Position numbers and translations under genes: made by a program | Notes under the pieces: model-generated | The model's database searches: none | Told to the model about the DNA's origin: nothing | Seen by the model: the letters and a program-made list of their open reading frames with translations, nothing else | Part shown: positions 34,390 to 44,229 of the stretch, piece after piece | Layout of the letters: each line of letters begins with the position of its first letter | How positions within the stretch are numbered: the first letter of the stretch is position 1 | From: Bacillota bacterium | GTDB taxonomy: Bacteria > Bacillota > Bacilli > Bacillales_A > Planococcaceae | Assembly (NCBI GenBank): GCA_023405135.1 | Contig: JAEXYZ010000083.1 | Span: 3,274 to 67,273 of the forward strand | Length of the DNA stretch: 64,000 bases | Reading direction: 5' to 3'

Positions 34390-35538
34390 TGTTGGGATCG
34401 ATATGAATTAGAAGAACGAGAGAATATTTTAGGACTTGCTATAGATATTGTTGATGAGAATAATAGTGAAGATATTTTATTACCTGAAATAACACACGAA
34501 AATGGAAAGATTTCTGATGAAGGTGAGAATCCTTTATATAAAGTTACTGTACAATTGGCCGTACCAGGAAAAATAAAATTAGGTCCTGAAAAAGGTGGTA
34601 CAGAATCTGAGAAAACAGCTTGGATTGTTGAAACTTATGGTTATACTATGAAAGATGCAATGGCTACTTTACAGCAACAACTAGCAGAAAAACTTTATTA
34701 CGGACATTTGCAGATTATTGTTGTAAATAAAAATATTATTGAAGAAGGCGTAACTGAAATAAATGATTTTTTAAAGCGTGAATATGAGGTTAGACGTACT
34801 GCTTGGATGGTAGCTAGTGAGGGAGAAGCATCAAAGGTAATAAAAGCAGCTCCACCAGTTGAAATTATACCTTCACTTTACATGTCAAATACATTGGATA
34901 ATTCTGTTCGATTTGGAAGATTACCAAGAGAGCAATTTGGTAAATTTTGGGTTGATATATCGGATTTCGGTGTAGATGGGCATTTACCTTTAGTAAAAGT
35001 CATGGATACAGACCGAATCTTGATAAATGGAATAGTTTATTTTAAAGGTAATAAAATGGTTGGTACAATGACACCGATTCAAACAGGCATGTATTTAGCA
35101 ATAACAGAAAAAAATCCAGGTGGTTACACTGTTGCAATAACAACTAATGATGGAGCTAAGTATTTAATTGAATCATTGGAGAGAAAAGCAATTATAAATG
35201 TGAAAGTGGAAAATGGAAAACCATCTGCAAATTAAGTAGAAATAGATGGAGCTATTGAAGAGGAAATAAAATCAAATGATTTATCAGAAAAGCGAATATA
35301 TGAAATAGAAGAAAGAGTAGATGCATGGGCGGATGAGGCTTTTGAAAAATTCATAAAAAAATTGCAAAAGAATCAGTCCGATATTTTAGCTATTGGTGCG
35401 AGAATAAGAGCGAAGTATCCAAAATACTGGGATAATGAAGTAAAGACAAATGAAAGGTGGGCAGAAATTTACAAAGATATTGATATTAAAATAAAAGTAA
35501 AATTTATAATTGAACGTTCAGGTATGGATTGGAAATAA
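34390..35538 (+). pseudogene. gerAC: GerAC-family germinant receptor lipoprotein, 5' deleted and interrupted
   Basis: The frame opens at the mature-lipoprotein cysteine (CWDRYELEERENILGLAID), so the signal peptide is lost at the junction with gerAB. It continues through VDISDFGVDGHLPLVKV and the C-terminal domain. An in-frame TAA at 35233-35235 (SAN-stop-VEIDGAIEEEI) interrupts it about 100 codons before the natural end at 35536. GerAC normally anchors the receptor on the outer face of the inner spore membrane. Confidence 0.87.
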
Positions 35539-35683
35539 AGGTATAAAATGCAGAAAAATTATGGTTTTTATTATTAACTAGAAAATCAAATGGAAAGAAT
35601 TTTATAATTTCCATTCGATTTTAATCATATTCTTTGTATAATAATTACTAAATAAATCGTCTTTAGTAGAGGATGTGATAATA

Positions 35684-35779
35684 ATGGCAATTCAAATAAA
35701 TTTGCCACTTAATGCAGTAACTCATGCAAAGCCAATGAATGTTATGGCGATACTTTGTGTGGGGGGAAATTTTAAATAA
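35684..35779 (+). CDS. Very short ORF (31 aa), uncertain
   Basis: AGAGGATG lies upstream of ATG 35684. The product MAIQINLPLNAVTHAKPMNV continues for 11 more residues. I recognise no family. It may be the 5' remnant of a larger gene or noise. Confidence 0.2.
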   Translation: MAIQINLPLNAVTHAKPMNVMAILCVGGNFK

Positions 35780-35853
35780 TCGCCTCAGTGTAGTCATGCA
35801 TTCATATACGCTTTGCCCTTACTTTGAGTAAAAAAAGTAAAGGAGAGTTACAA

Positions 35854-36120
35854 ATGCGTTATGTAAATGCACATGATATTTTACCAAAAGAACTACTAGA
35901 TAAATTACAAAAGTATGTTCAAGGAGATTTAATCTATATTCCAAAGCCCGAAAACGAGCGAGTTCAATGGGGCGCCCTTTCTGGTGAGAGATTAAGGCTA
36001 CAAAAAAGAAATGAGCAAATTAAGTTGCTTTACCAACAAGGAAAGTCTCTTACAAACTTGGCAGAGCAATATCATTTATCAATTGAAACAATCAAAAAAA
36101 TTATATATAAAAAAGTTTAG
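35854..36120 (+). CDS. CD3324-family HTH protein (Mor/sigma-like)
   Basis: An 88-residue protein: YVNAHDILPKELLDKLQKYVQGDLIYIPKP at the N-terminus, then NEQIKLLYQQGKSLTNLAEQYHLSIETIKKIIY, a helix-turn-helix. It matches small Firmicute proteins annotated as CD3324-like, related to the Mor transcription-activator fold. It is probably a DNA-binding regulator of unknown target. AAAGGAGAG precedes ATG 35854, which I prefer over the upstream in-frame TTG at 35824. Confidence 0.75.
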   Translation: MRYVNAHDILPKELLDKLQKYVQGDLIYIPKPENERVQWGALSGERLRLQKRNEQIKLLYQQGKSLTNLAEQYHLSIETIKKIIYKKV

Positions 36121-36245
36121 CTAACAATTTGTATTTTTTGGTTAATTGGCTCCTGATGATTATATGTATAGTTTACTTTAAAAAATTCTCTCCAATTGAT
36201 GTATTTATACTTTTTCTGTACTCTATAGCAGAAGGAGTGTTCAAA

Positions 36246-36878
36246 ATGAATTTTATGAATGTTGAGCAATACCAATTTATTAAAAAACAAGCCAAAAAGA
36301 TATTAAATGCATATACATCATCAAAAGATCAGAACGTTATTCAAGCGATACAGGCTCTAGTTCAGGAAGAGATAAATAATAAGTTAAACTTTAATGAAAT
36401 TGAGCAACAATTAAAATTGCAGCCAATTTTTGAACTGCGAACAAAGGAACAGCTTGAAGTTTTTATTCAAGAAATAAAACAATTTGTTGAGCCCTTTAAA
36501 AAACCAACAGAAAATGAATTGAAAAAGCTTTTCCCGAAGGATAAGAAATTGAAAATTCCAAATCTCGATCAATTTGATTGGAAAGAAATCACTTATTTAA
36601 GTTGGTTTGATTCAGGTACGAATCGTAAGTATGTTGTTTATAGAGAAGATGGAAGTCTTAAAGGCGTGCGTGGTGTATTTAGTCATGCTGAAAAGATGGG
36701 AATATGTTCAGTATGTAATCGCCATGCGAAAGTTGGAATGCTAATGACCTCGAAAAACGGCTCTTCTCTAGGAACATATACAAAACGAGGAAATTACATT
36801 TGTGAAGATAGTGTAGCATGCAATGAAGCCTTAACGGATATAAGTAAATTCAATGACTTTGTAGGAAATCTTCTTTAA
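36246..36878 (+). CDS. FusB/FusC-family EF-G-binding protein
   Basis: A 210-residue two-domain protein, the same length as FusB. The N-terminal helical bundle is residues 1-85. The C-terminal treble-clef zinc domain has CSVCNRHAKVGMLMTSK and GNYICEDSVACN, giving four Cys ligands. FusB-type proteins bind elongation factor G and free it from fusidic-acid-stalled ribosomes; chromosomal homologues may act as translation factors. GAAGGAG precedes ATG 36246; a longer in-frame reading from 36129 has no ribosome site. Resistance is inference. Confidence 0.83.
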   Translation: MNFMNVEQYQFIKKQAKKILNAYTSSKDQNVIQAIQALVQEEINNKLNFNEIEQQLKLQPIFELRTKEQLEVFIQEIKQFVEPFKKPTENELKKLFPKDKKLKIPNLDQFDWKEITYLSWFDSGTNRKYVVYREDGSLKGVRGVFSHAEKMGICSVCNRHAKVGMLMTSKNGSSLGTYTKRGNYICEDSVACNEALTDISKFNDFVGNLL

Positions 36879-36885
36879 ACATTGA

Positions 36886-36926
36886 AAAATCGAGATGCGT
36901 AAAATAACGCAATCTCGATTTTTTTT
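36886..36926. terminator. Bidirectional terminator
   Basis: AAAATCGAGAT(-)GCGT pairs with ACGCAATCTCGATTTT around AAAATA, followed by T8. It lies between convergent genes. Confidence 0.85.
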
Positions 36927-37695
36927 ATTTAAAGAAATAGTCATACGTATTTTTCGCTAATAAAATCACTGTTACAATTATGAATAATACTCGTACATAC
37001 CCACTACCGCGTTTAATGGCAAACTTTGAGCCGCAAATTGCACCGATAATTTGTGCAACCCCCATGATTAAACCATAGGCAAAATTGATTTGATCTAAAA
37101 ATAGGAACATAACGAGAGCTCCAATATTACTAGCAAAATTTAAGAACTTTGCATTGCCAGCCGCTTTCAAGAAATCGAAGCCAATCATTAAGAAAGCAAA
37201 AATTAAAAACGAACCTGTTCCGGGTCCTAAAAAACCATCGTAAAAGCCGATTGCAGAAACTAAAATAACAAAACCGATTAATTTCTTTGTAGTTAATTTC
37301 TTAAAGGTTGAAATACTTCCCCAATCCTTCTTAAATACTGTGTACACTGCAACAGCTGCAAGCATAAAAAGCATTAAAGGCTTTAAAAGGTTTGGATCCA
37401 TTAAATGAACAATCCATGCCCCGATCATAGCAGAAATAAAAACAACCGGAAAAAGCTTTACAATGGTTTTTAAGTAGAGTTGACCAGACCGATAAAAGGT
37501 AATCGTGCTTGTTAATGAACCCATTGTTCCAGCAAGCTTATTTGTTGCAACAGCTGCTGAAGGACTTAAACCAGTAAAAAATAATGCGGGTAATGAGATT
37601 AATCCGCCTCCACCGACAACAGAATCAATAAATGCTGCTAAAAATCCAAATAAAAATAATATGAAGATAAGTGAAGGATCTAAGTCGAAAAACAT
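36925..37695 (-). CDS. TauE/SafE (TSUP) family anion exporter
   Basis: A 256-residue protein with eight hydrophobic helices and the two TSUP repeats: AAFIDSVVGGGGLISLPALFFTGLSPSAAVATNKLAG and IGFYDGFLGPGTGSFLIFAFL. Members move sulfite, organosulfonates or other anions out of or into the cell; the substrate is unknown. I chose ATG 37695, preceded by GGAAGG. Monocistronic. Confidence 0.85.
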   Translation of the reverse strand: MFFDLDPSLIFILFLFGFLAAFIDSVVGGGGLISLPALFFTGLSPSAAVATNKLAGTMGSLTSTITFYRSGQLYLKTIVKLFPVVFISAMIGAWIVHLMDPNLLKPLMLFMLAAVAVYTVFKKDWGSISTFKKLTTKKLIGFVILVSAIGFYDGFLGPGTGSFLIFAFLMIGFDFLKAAGNAKFLNFASNIGALVMFLFLDQINFAYGLIMGVAQIIGAICGSKFAIKRGSGYVRVLFIIVTVILLAKNTYDYFFK

Positions 37696-37799
37696 GAGTA
37701 TCAACCTTCCAATGTGCAAAAACAACTTTCATTATTTATATAGAAAAGAAGTTAAGCATAAATCATTAAAATTTTATTAAGCTATCAAACTCTTAAATT

Positions 37800-38990
37800 T
37801 TATAAATGTAATTGAGGTTTTCCTGCTTTCCTTCCATGTATTAGGTAATATACAACAATCATACAAAGAATAACAGCAGCGCTTAAAATATACATCCCTC
37901 TAAAACCAGTGAGTGGAATAATAAGGCCGATTAAAAATGGACCTAATCCCATTCCGCCATCCATGCAAATGAAATATGTAGAAGTTGCAAGACCAACGCT
38001 TTTGCGAGGGGAAACTTTAATAGCGATTGCTTGCATACATGACATTAATGTACCAAAACCTAGTGCTAACACTACCGCAGCAGCTAGTAATGTAAAGCTA
38101 TTTTTTGCGATACCCATTAAAATCAAGCTGATTGAAAAACAAATAATCGCTGGGTAAATTACAATATTATCACCCTTAGTATCAAGTAATTTTCCTGTAA
38201 TTGGTCTTGATATGAATAACATAATCGCATATACAATAAAGAATATGGAGGCTGCTTTCGTTAAATCAATTTCAATTGCGTATGTATTTATGAAGGAAAC
38301 TACACCAGAATACCCCATACCAATAATAACCATCATGAGAGAAACCGGCAAGGCAGCCTTTTCAATAAAATCTCCTAAATTTAAACCGCCCCTCATAGCT
38401 TGTCGTTCTTCAATAGTTAAATCTGCTTCGCGAACCTTTGTGAAAAGAATAACGATAATGGAAAAAATAGATAATGTAGTACTAATTATAAAAATGACAT
38501 TAAAATCAAAATGTTGGGTAATATATAGACCTAAAAATGGCCCAACAGCAGTAGCGGCAGCGGAGCTTAAGGAATAGTAACTTGTACCCTCGCCACGTCT
38601 CTTGCTCGGGACAGAATCCATTACTGTAGTAGCGATAGCCGTACTTGAAATACCAAATGAGATTCCATGAATGAAACGAATAATAAAGAGTGCTAGAAGG
38701 CTATTGATAGGAAAATAGGCAATTGTAGCAATAAAAGCTAAAAGTAAGCCGAAGTATAATGTTTTTTTACGACCAAAAACTTCAACATATTTACCAGCAA
38801 ATAGTCGAGCGACAAGTGCACCAATTACGTAAATACTTGCAGCTAAACCAGCTGCACTTTTAGAAGCATCAAATTCATTAATCGCATAGACGGCTAAAGA
38901 TGTCATTAATAGATAAAACGTCAATGCTATAAAGAAATTTGCGCATAAAAAAAGGACGAAATCTTTTGTCCAAAGCTTTGTCTGTTGCAA
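37800..38990 (-). CDS. MFS transporter (YwoG-like)
   Basis: A 396-residue, 12-helix major-facilitator protein. The loop 2-3 motif is GKYVEVFGRKKTLYFG and helix 4 reads IIRFIHGISFGISSTAIAT; the N-terminal half has antiporter motif C-like GEGTSYYSLSSAAATAVGPFLG. Probably exports a drug or metabolite. It starts at TTG 38990 with a weak AGAAGA ribosome site. Confidence 0.8.
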   Translation of the reverse strand: MQQTKLWTKDFVLFLCANFFIALTFYLLMTSLAVYAINEFDASKSAAGLAASIYVIGALVARLFAGKYVEVFGRKKTLYFGLLLAFIATIAYFPINSLLALFIIRFIHGISFGISSTAIATTVMDSVPSKRRGEGTSYYSLSSAAATAVGPFLGLYITQHFDFNVIFIISTTLSIFSIIVILFTKVREADLTIEERQAMRGGLNLGDFIEKAALPVSLMMVIIGMGYSGVVSFINTYAIEIDLTKAASIFFIVYAIMLFISRPITGKLLDTKGDNIVIYPAIICFSISLILMGIAKNSFTLLAAAVVLALGFGTLMSCMQAIAIKVSPRKSVGLATSTYFICMDGGMGLGPFLIGLIIPLTGFRGMYILSAAVILCMIVVYYLIHGRKAGKPQLHL

Positions 38991-39570
38991 TGAAAAAACA
39001 TCTTCTTTCTTAAAATAGTATAAACATATATTATCGTTTCAAAATTGTGTAATCAAGTTTATTGATAATTATACATATAGGATATTATATTTTGCCTGTT
39101 CAACAAAAAGTCTCGACGTTTCAATTTAAGCATAATTGATTTAACTACTAATAAATAGTTATGAGATGATAGTTTGTTCTAAAAGAATGAATTATCATCG
39201 TTTTTTTGTACACATTAAAGTAATAAATAGAAAGACCATCAAAATATCAAAATAAATATCGAAATAATTAATTACCTCTTTATTAGTTATTTTGAAATAA
39301 TTTAATAACTTTAGTTGTGTGACTAAAGGATTAATGTGATATAGAAAAAGAGTGATTATTAGGGTGAAATTACGAATAATGGAGAAAAAGTAAACATTAA
39401 AGTATTCAATATTAAAATTTATTAGAAAAATAAAATTTTTGTTTATTTTATAAAATCTTTTTGTTAATATAACAATTACAAAACAATCAATTTTCAGAAA
39501 AATTAAAATTACGACTTTACTTATCTGAAAATTGAAATATCAAACAAAAGAAATAGGGGGATTTTATATA
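38991..39570. other. Long AT-rich gap upstream of the first oppA gene
   Basis: About 580 non-coding bases. The notable feature is a plus-strand terminator at 39165-39207 with no plus-strand gene before it. It resembles the terminator after oppF at 45138. Confidence 0.6.
39165..39207 (+). terminator. Orphan terminator
   Basis: GATGATA (39165-39171) pairs with TATCATC (39193-39199), extended imperfectly inward around CTAAAAG, then GTTTTTTTG. It and its flank TTTTTTGTACACAT resemble 45138-45186. Confidence 0.65.
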
Positions 39571-41187
39571 ATGAAGGCAAACAAATTTTTACTCCTTTCC
39601 CTGTTACTCGCTCTATCAGCGGTGTTAGCAGCTTGTAACTTTGGAGGATCAGAAAAAGAAAGTGGTACAGGCTTAAAAGAAATAAACTTAGTCATTCCTT
39701 CTGAGCCGCCATCATTACATCCACAGTTGGCAACCGATAGCACATCAGGTGTTATATTGCAAAATGTTTTTGAAGGTTTAACGTCTAGAAAAGACGGAGA
39801 AATCATTAATGCAGCTGCTGAGAAAGTAGATATTAGTGAAGACTTTTTAACTTATACGTTTACATTAAAGGATGCAAAATGGTCAAATGGTGATCCTGTT
39901 ACAGCAGAAGACTTTGCATACGCTTGGAAATTTGCACTAAACCCAGAGAATACATCTGAGTATGCATCGATTTTATATCCGATTAAAGGAGCAGAAAGCT
40001 ATAATGCTGGAGAAGGTTCAGAAGAGGATTTAGGTATTAAGGTAATTGACGAAAAAACCCTTGAAGTTACTTTAGAAAATCCTACGCCATACTTTCTAGA
40101 GTTAACAGCGTTTAAAACATACTATCCGATTCATAAAGCCACAGCAGAAACAAATGAAAATTGGCATTCAGAAGCTGGTGACACTTTTGTAACAAACGGA
40201 CCTTTTACATTAACTAATTGGCAGCACAATGGTTCTATCACATTAGAAAAAAATGATTCATATTGGGATGCTGAAAATGTAGCATTGAATAAAGTAAACA
40301 TTTCAATGGTTGATAATGAGGCAACTGCATCGACAATGTTTGATGCTGGTGAAATTGATTTCTTAGGTGCTCCATTCCAAACTATTGGTTTAGATGTAAT
40401 TAATCGTTATAAAGACGAAGGTATTTTAAATATTGAGGATTACTCAGCAATTTATGTTTATAAATTTAATACAACTGGTGAATTCACGTCAAATGCTAAT
40501 ATTCGTAAAGCGTTAACTTTAGCGATTAACCGTCAAGGATTAATTGATAATATTACAAAAGGTGAACAAACTCCAGCATTGGGAATGGTGCCGTCAGCGG
40601 TTCCTGGATTTGAAGAAAATCGTGGTTATTTCAAGGATAATGATTTAGAGCAAGCAAAAGCAGCATTAGCAACAGGTATGAAAGAGCTTGGTATTTCTGA
40701 TCCAAGTCAAATTAAAATCGGCCTTTCTATTAATACAAGTGAAGCGCACGCAGCGATCGCACAATTTGTACAAGAAGGTTGGCATAAAAACTTAGGTATT
40801 GATGTTACAATTGACAACTCTGAATGGCAAGTTTATTTAGATAAACTAACGAACTTAGATTATGATGTTGCACGTATGGGTTGGATTGCTGACTTTAATG
40901 ACGCGTACACATTCTTAGAGCAATATGATTCAGCTGAAAATGGTAACAACGATACGGGTTGGGAGAACCCAGAATATGCAGCATTGTTAAAACAGTCTAT
41001 CTCTGAAACAGATGAAGAAGCTCGTATTGATTTGTTAAAACAAGCGGAAGCAATTGCGATGACTGAATTCCCAATTGCACCTGTTTACAACTACACAAAC
41101 TTATTTGTAAAAAAAGATTATGTTGAAAATATGGCACCAGATGCTTTAGGTAACATTTATCTTAAATATGTAGATATTAACAAATAA
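39571..41187 (+). CDS. oppA: Oligopeptide ABC transporter substrate-binding lipoprotein, copy 1
   Basis: A 538-residue family-5 binding protein. The lipoprotein signal ends ALSAVLAACNFGG. Family marks: NLVIPSEPPSLHPQLATDSTS, WSNGDPVTAEDFAYAWKFAL and the C-terminal NYTNLFVKKDYVENM. OppA/DppE-type proteins bind peptides outside the membrane. AGGGGG precedes ATG 39571. First gene of an ABCDF operon, with an intercistronic hairpin after it. A close paralogue lies at 45366. Confidence 0.9.
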   Translation: MKANKFLLLSLLLALSAVLAACNFGGSEKESGTGLKEINLVIPSEPPSLHPQLATDSTSGVILQNVFEGLTSRKDGEIINAAAEKVDISEDFLTYTFTLKDAKWSNGDPVTAEDFAYAWKFALNPENTSEYASILYPIKGAESYNAGEGSEEDLGIKVIDEKTLEVTLENPTPYFLELTAFKTYYPIHKATAETNENWHSEAGDTFVTNGPFTLTNWQHNGSITLEKNDSYWDAENVALNKVNISMVDNEATASTMFDAGEIDFLGAPFQTIGLDVINRYKDEGILNIEDYSAIYVYKFNTTGEFTSNANIRKALTLAINRQGLIDNITKGEQTPALGMVPSAVPGFEENRGYFKDNDLEQAKAALATGMKELGISDPSQIKIGLSINTSEAHAAIAQFVQEGWHKNLGIDVTIDNSEWQVYLDKLTNLDYDVARMGWIADFNDAYTFLEQYDSAENGNNDTGWENPEYAALLKQSISETDEEARIDLLKQAEAIAMTEFPIAPVYNYTNLFVKKDYVENMAPDALGNIYLKYVDINK

Positions 41188-41224
41188 TAAAGAAATTTTA
41201 TTACTACTGATGTGTAATAGTACC

Positions 41225-41259
41225 AAGGCTGCTTAATTAGATCATAAGCAGCCTTTTGT
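41225..41259 (+). terminator. Intercistronic hairpin between oppA and oppB
   Basis: AAGGCTGCTTA pairs with TAAGCAGCCTT around a 9-base loop, then TTGTA. A short T run suggests partial termination, which would raise oppA over oppBCDF. Confidence 0.7.
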
Positions 41260-41302
41260 ACTGACACTATTTTCTAACTATTCCTATAAGGAGGGGATTA
41301 TA

Positions 41303-42232
41303 TTGCTAAAGTATATTTTTAAACGAGTAGTTTATATTTTAATTGCATTATATATAATCGTTTCAGCAACATTTTTCTTAATTCAGCTAGCACCAGGTAG
41401 TCCTTTTGCCAGTGAACGTGATTTACCGCCGAAAATAGAAGAGCAATTGAATGCTAAATATGGATTAGATAATCCTTGGTACATTCAGTATAAGGATTAT
41501 TTAATCGATACTGTGACATTTGATTTCGGTGAATCAATGAAATATAAAGGACGTTCAACAAATGATATGATCGCCGAAAGTTTCCCTATTTCTTTGACTT
41601 TAGGAATTGAAGCGATGTTATTAGCGGTTAGTTTTGGAATATTATTTGGGGTTTTTTCAGCATTATATCATAACCGTTTTCCAGATTATGTAGCATCGAC
41701 AATTGCAGTGTTAGGTATTTCAATACCATCATTTATTTTAGCTGGGCTAATGCAATATTTCTTAGCATATGAATTAAAACTTTTTCCTGTAAGTGGTTGG
41801 AAAGGATTCATTTATAGCATTCTACCAGCCTTTGCAATCGCTATCACACATGCTGGATTTATTGCGAAACTTACTCGTGCAAGTATGTTGGAGCAAAATA
41901 GTAGCGATTATGTAAAGATGGCCCGTGCAAAAGGACTTGGGAAATGGACAACTGTATTTAAACATACTTTAAGAAACGCATTACTACCTGTTGTTACATA
42001 TTTAGGACCTCTTACAGCAGGTGTTGTAACAGGAAGTTTTATCATTGAACAAATCTTTGCTATTCCAGGATTAGGAAAACACTTTGTAACGAGTATAATA
42101 AACCGTGATTATACGGTAATTATGGGTACGACAGTATTCTATTCAATTATTTTATTATTTGCAGTATTAATTGTAGATATTTTATACAGTGTAATTGATC
42201 CACGAATTAAACTGAAAGGAGCGAAAAAATAA
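41303..42232 (+). CDS. oppB: Oligopeptide ABC transporter permease OppB
   Basis: A 309-residue permease with six helices: the N-terminal helix, the periplasmic loop PPKIEEQLNAKYGLDNPWYIQY, the EAA loop DYVKMARAKGLGKWTTVFKHTLRNALLPV and the conserved end RDYTVIMGTTVFYS. TTG start 41303 follows AAGGAGGGG. Its stop overlaps the oppC start. Confidence 0.92.
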   Translation: MLKYIFKRVVYILIALYIIVSATFFLIQLAPGSPFASERDLPPKIEEQLNAKYGLDNPWYIQYKDYLIDTVTFDFGESMKYKGRSTNDMIAESFPISLTLGIEAMLLAVSFGILFGVFSALYHNRFPDYVASTIAVLGISIPSFILAGLMQYFLAYELKLFPVSGWKGFIYSILPAFAIAITHAGFIAKLTRASMLEQNSSDYVKMARAKGLGKWTTVFKHTLRNALLPVVTYLGPLTAGVVTGSFIIEQIFAIPGLGKHFVTSIINRDYTVIMGTTVFYSIILLFAVLIVDILYSVIDPRIKLKGAKK

Positions 42233-43161
42233 TGACACAAAAAGAGATAGAAAAATTATCACCAGAAATGTTTGAGATTGTTGGCGCTCGTCATGATGAA
42301 AACGAAAAATTAGCTGATAAATCTGTGTCATTTTGGAAGGAAGTATGGCTTCGCTTCTCACAAAATAAACTCGCGATTTTTGGTGTAATACTATTAGTTA
42401 TCATTGCATTAAGTGCTATTTTTGTTCCTATTTTTTCACCATACAGTTATCGTGACCAACTTGGGTTATATAATGTGGCACCTTCAGCAGCCCATTGGTT
42501 TGGTACGGACGATTTAGGAAGAGACGTATTCGTTCGTGTGTGGGAAGGTGCGCGTATTTCGTTATTCATTGGAATTTCAGCTGCTGTAATTGACTTAATA
42601 ATTGGGGTTTTATGGGGCAGTATTTCAGGACTTTCAGGTGGACGTGTTGATAATATTATGATGCGTATTGCAGATATTTTATCGGCGGTACCTTATTTAC
42701 TAGTAGTTATTATTTTGCTTGTTGTGTTAAAACCAGGTTTACTACCAATGATTATCGCATTGTCGATTACTGGTTGGGTTAACATGGCGCGAATTGTACG
42801 TGGTGAGGTCCTTTCAATTAAAAACCAAGAGTATGTATTAGCGGCAAGAACACTTGGTGCAAATACGTGGCATTTGATCATTAAGCATTTAGTTCCTAAT
42901 GCACTAGGGGCTATTTTAGTAACAATGACATTAACAATTCCGACAGCCATTTTCACAGAAGCATTTTTAAGCTATCTAGGTTTAGGTGTTCCTGCACCAA
43001 TGGCAAGTTGGGGAACAATGGCATCGGAAGGAAACAAAGCTTTAACTTCAGCGCCATGGCGTTTATTCTTTCCCGCATTATTCATTTCATTAACAATTTT
43101 CGCGTTTAATGCAGTAGGTGATGGCTTGCGTGATGCATTGGATCCAAAATTACGTAAATAG
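42232..43161 (+). CDS. oppC: Oligopeptide ABC transporter permease OppC
   Basis: A 309-residue permease with the OppC N-terminal extension (FWKEVWLRFSQNKLAIFGVILL), HWFGTDDLGRDVFVRVWEGARISL, and the EAA loop EYVLAARTLGANTWHLIIKHLVPNAL. It pairs with OppB to form the channel. One-base overlap with oppB (TAATG). Confidence 0.93.
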   Translation: MTQKEIEKLSPEMFEIVGARHDENEKLADKSVSFWKEVWLRFSQNKLAIFGVILLVIIALSAIFVPIFSPYSYRDQLGLYNVAPSAAHWFGTDDLGRDVFVRVWEGARISLFIGISAAVIDLIIGVLWGSISGLSGGRVDNIMMRIADILSAVPYLLVVIILLVVLKPGLLPMIIALSITGWVNMARIVRGEVLSIKNQEYVLAARTLGANTWHLIIKHLVPNALGAILVTMTLTIPTAIFTEAFLSYLGLGVPAPMASWGTMASEGNKALTSAPWRLFFPALFISLTIFAFNAVGDGLRDALDPKLRK

Positions 43162-43173
43162 AAGAAGGTGAAA

Positions 43174-44229
43174 ATGATGAGAAAAAAATTACTCGAAGTT
43201 AACGATTTAAAAATTAACTTCAAAACATATGCGGGAATTGTACAAGCTGTTCGTGGTGTTAACTTTGAATTGTATGAGGGAGAAACGCTAGCAATTGTAG
43301 GTGAATCTGGTTCAGGGAAAAGTGTAACGAGTAACTCAATTATGAAGTTGATTCCTCAACCACACGGTATTTATGCAGGTGGACAAATTTTATTTGAAGG
43401 TCGAGATTTAGTTCCACTAACGGAGAAGGAAATGGCTAAAGTTAGAGGAAATGATATCGCTATGATTTTTCAAGATCCTATGACTGCTCTTAATCCAACG
43501 ATGCGTGTAGGAAGACAAATTACAGAAGTAATTTTGAAACATAAAAAAGTATCGAAGGCAGAGGCAAAACAACGTGCTATTGAATTGTTAGATTTAGTAG
43601 GTATTCCAATGCCAGAAAAACGGTTTACACAATATCCCCATGAATTTAGTGGTGGAATGCGTCAGCGCGTTGTTATTGCGATTGCGTTAGCGGCTGATCC
43701 TAAATTATTAATTGCAGATGAACCAACGACTGCACTAGATGTAACAATTCAAGCTCAAATTTTGGAGTTAATGAAAGATATTCAGAAAAAGCGTAAAACA
43801 TCGATTATTTTTATTACACATGATTTAGGTGTAGTAGCTAATATCGCAGACCGTGTAGCCGTTATGTATTCAGGACAAATAGTTGAATATGGTACAGTAA
43901 ATGATATTTTCTATAATCCAAGACATCCATATACATGGGGACTTTTAGGTTCAATGCCAGACTTGAAAAATAATGTAAAAGAGGAATTACGTACGATTCC
44001 AGGTTCACCACCTGACTTAATTAATCCACCAGTTGGGGACGCATTTGCACCTAGAAATGAATTTGCCATGGCAATAGATTATGTTCAGGAACCTCCTATG
44101 TTTAAAGTGTCAGATACACATTATGCAAAAACTTGGTTAATGCATCCTGATGCACCGAAAGTTCCAATACCAGAGACAATTTCTGCAAGAATTAAAGAGT
44201 ATTTAAAGGAGGCTGAAGAGAATGCCTAA
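43174..44229 (+). CDS. oppD: Oligopeptide ABC transporter ATPase OppD
   Basis: A 351-residue ATPase with Walker A GESGSGKS, signature FSGGMRQRVVIA, Walker B LLIADEPTTALD and the C-terminal oligopeptide-transport region (PGSPPDLINPPVGDAFAPRN). The Cys-rich iron-sulfur motif seen in some OppD/DppD proteins is not visible here. Start at ATG 43174 after GAAGG. Overlaps oppF by 8 bases. Confidence 0.92.
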   Translation: MMRKKLLEVNDLKINFKTYAGIVQAVRGVNFELYEGETLAIVGESGSGKSVTSNSIMKLIPQPHGIYAGGQILFEGRDLVPLTEKEMAKVRGNDIAMIFQDPMTALNPTMRVGRQITEVILKHKKVSKAEAKQRAIELLDLVGIPMPEKRFTQYPHEFSGGMRQRVVIAIALAADPKLLIADEPTTALDVTIQAQILELMKDIQKKRKTSIIFITHDLGVVANIADRVAVMYSGQIVEYGTVNDIFYNPRHPYTWGLLGSMPDLKNNVKEELRTIPGSPPDLINPPVGDAFAPRNEFAMAIDYVQEPPMFKVSDTHYAKTWLMHPDAPKVPIPETISARIKEYLKEAEENA

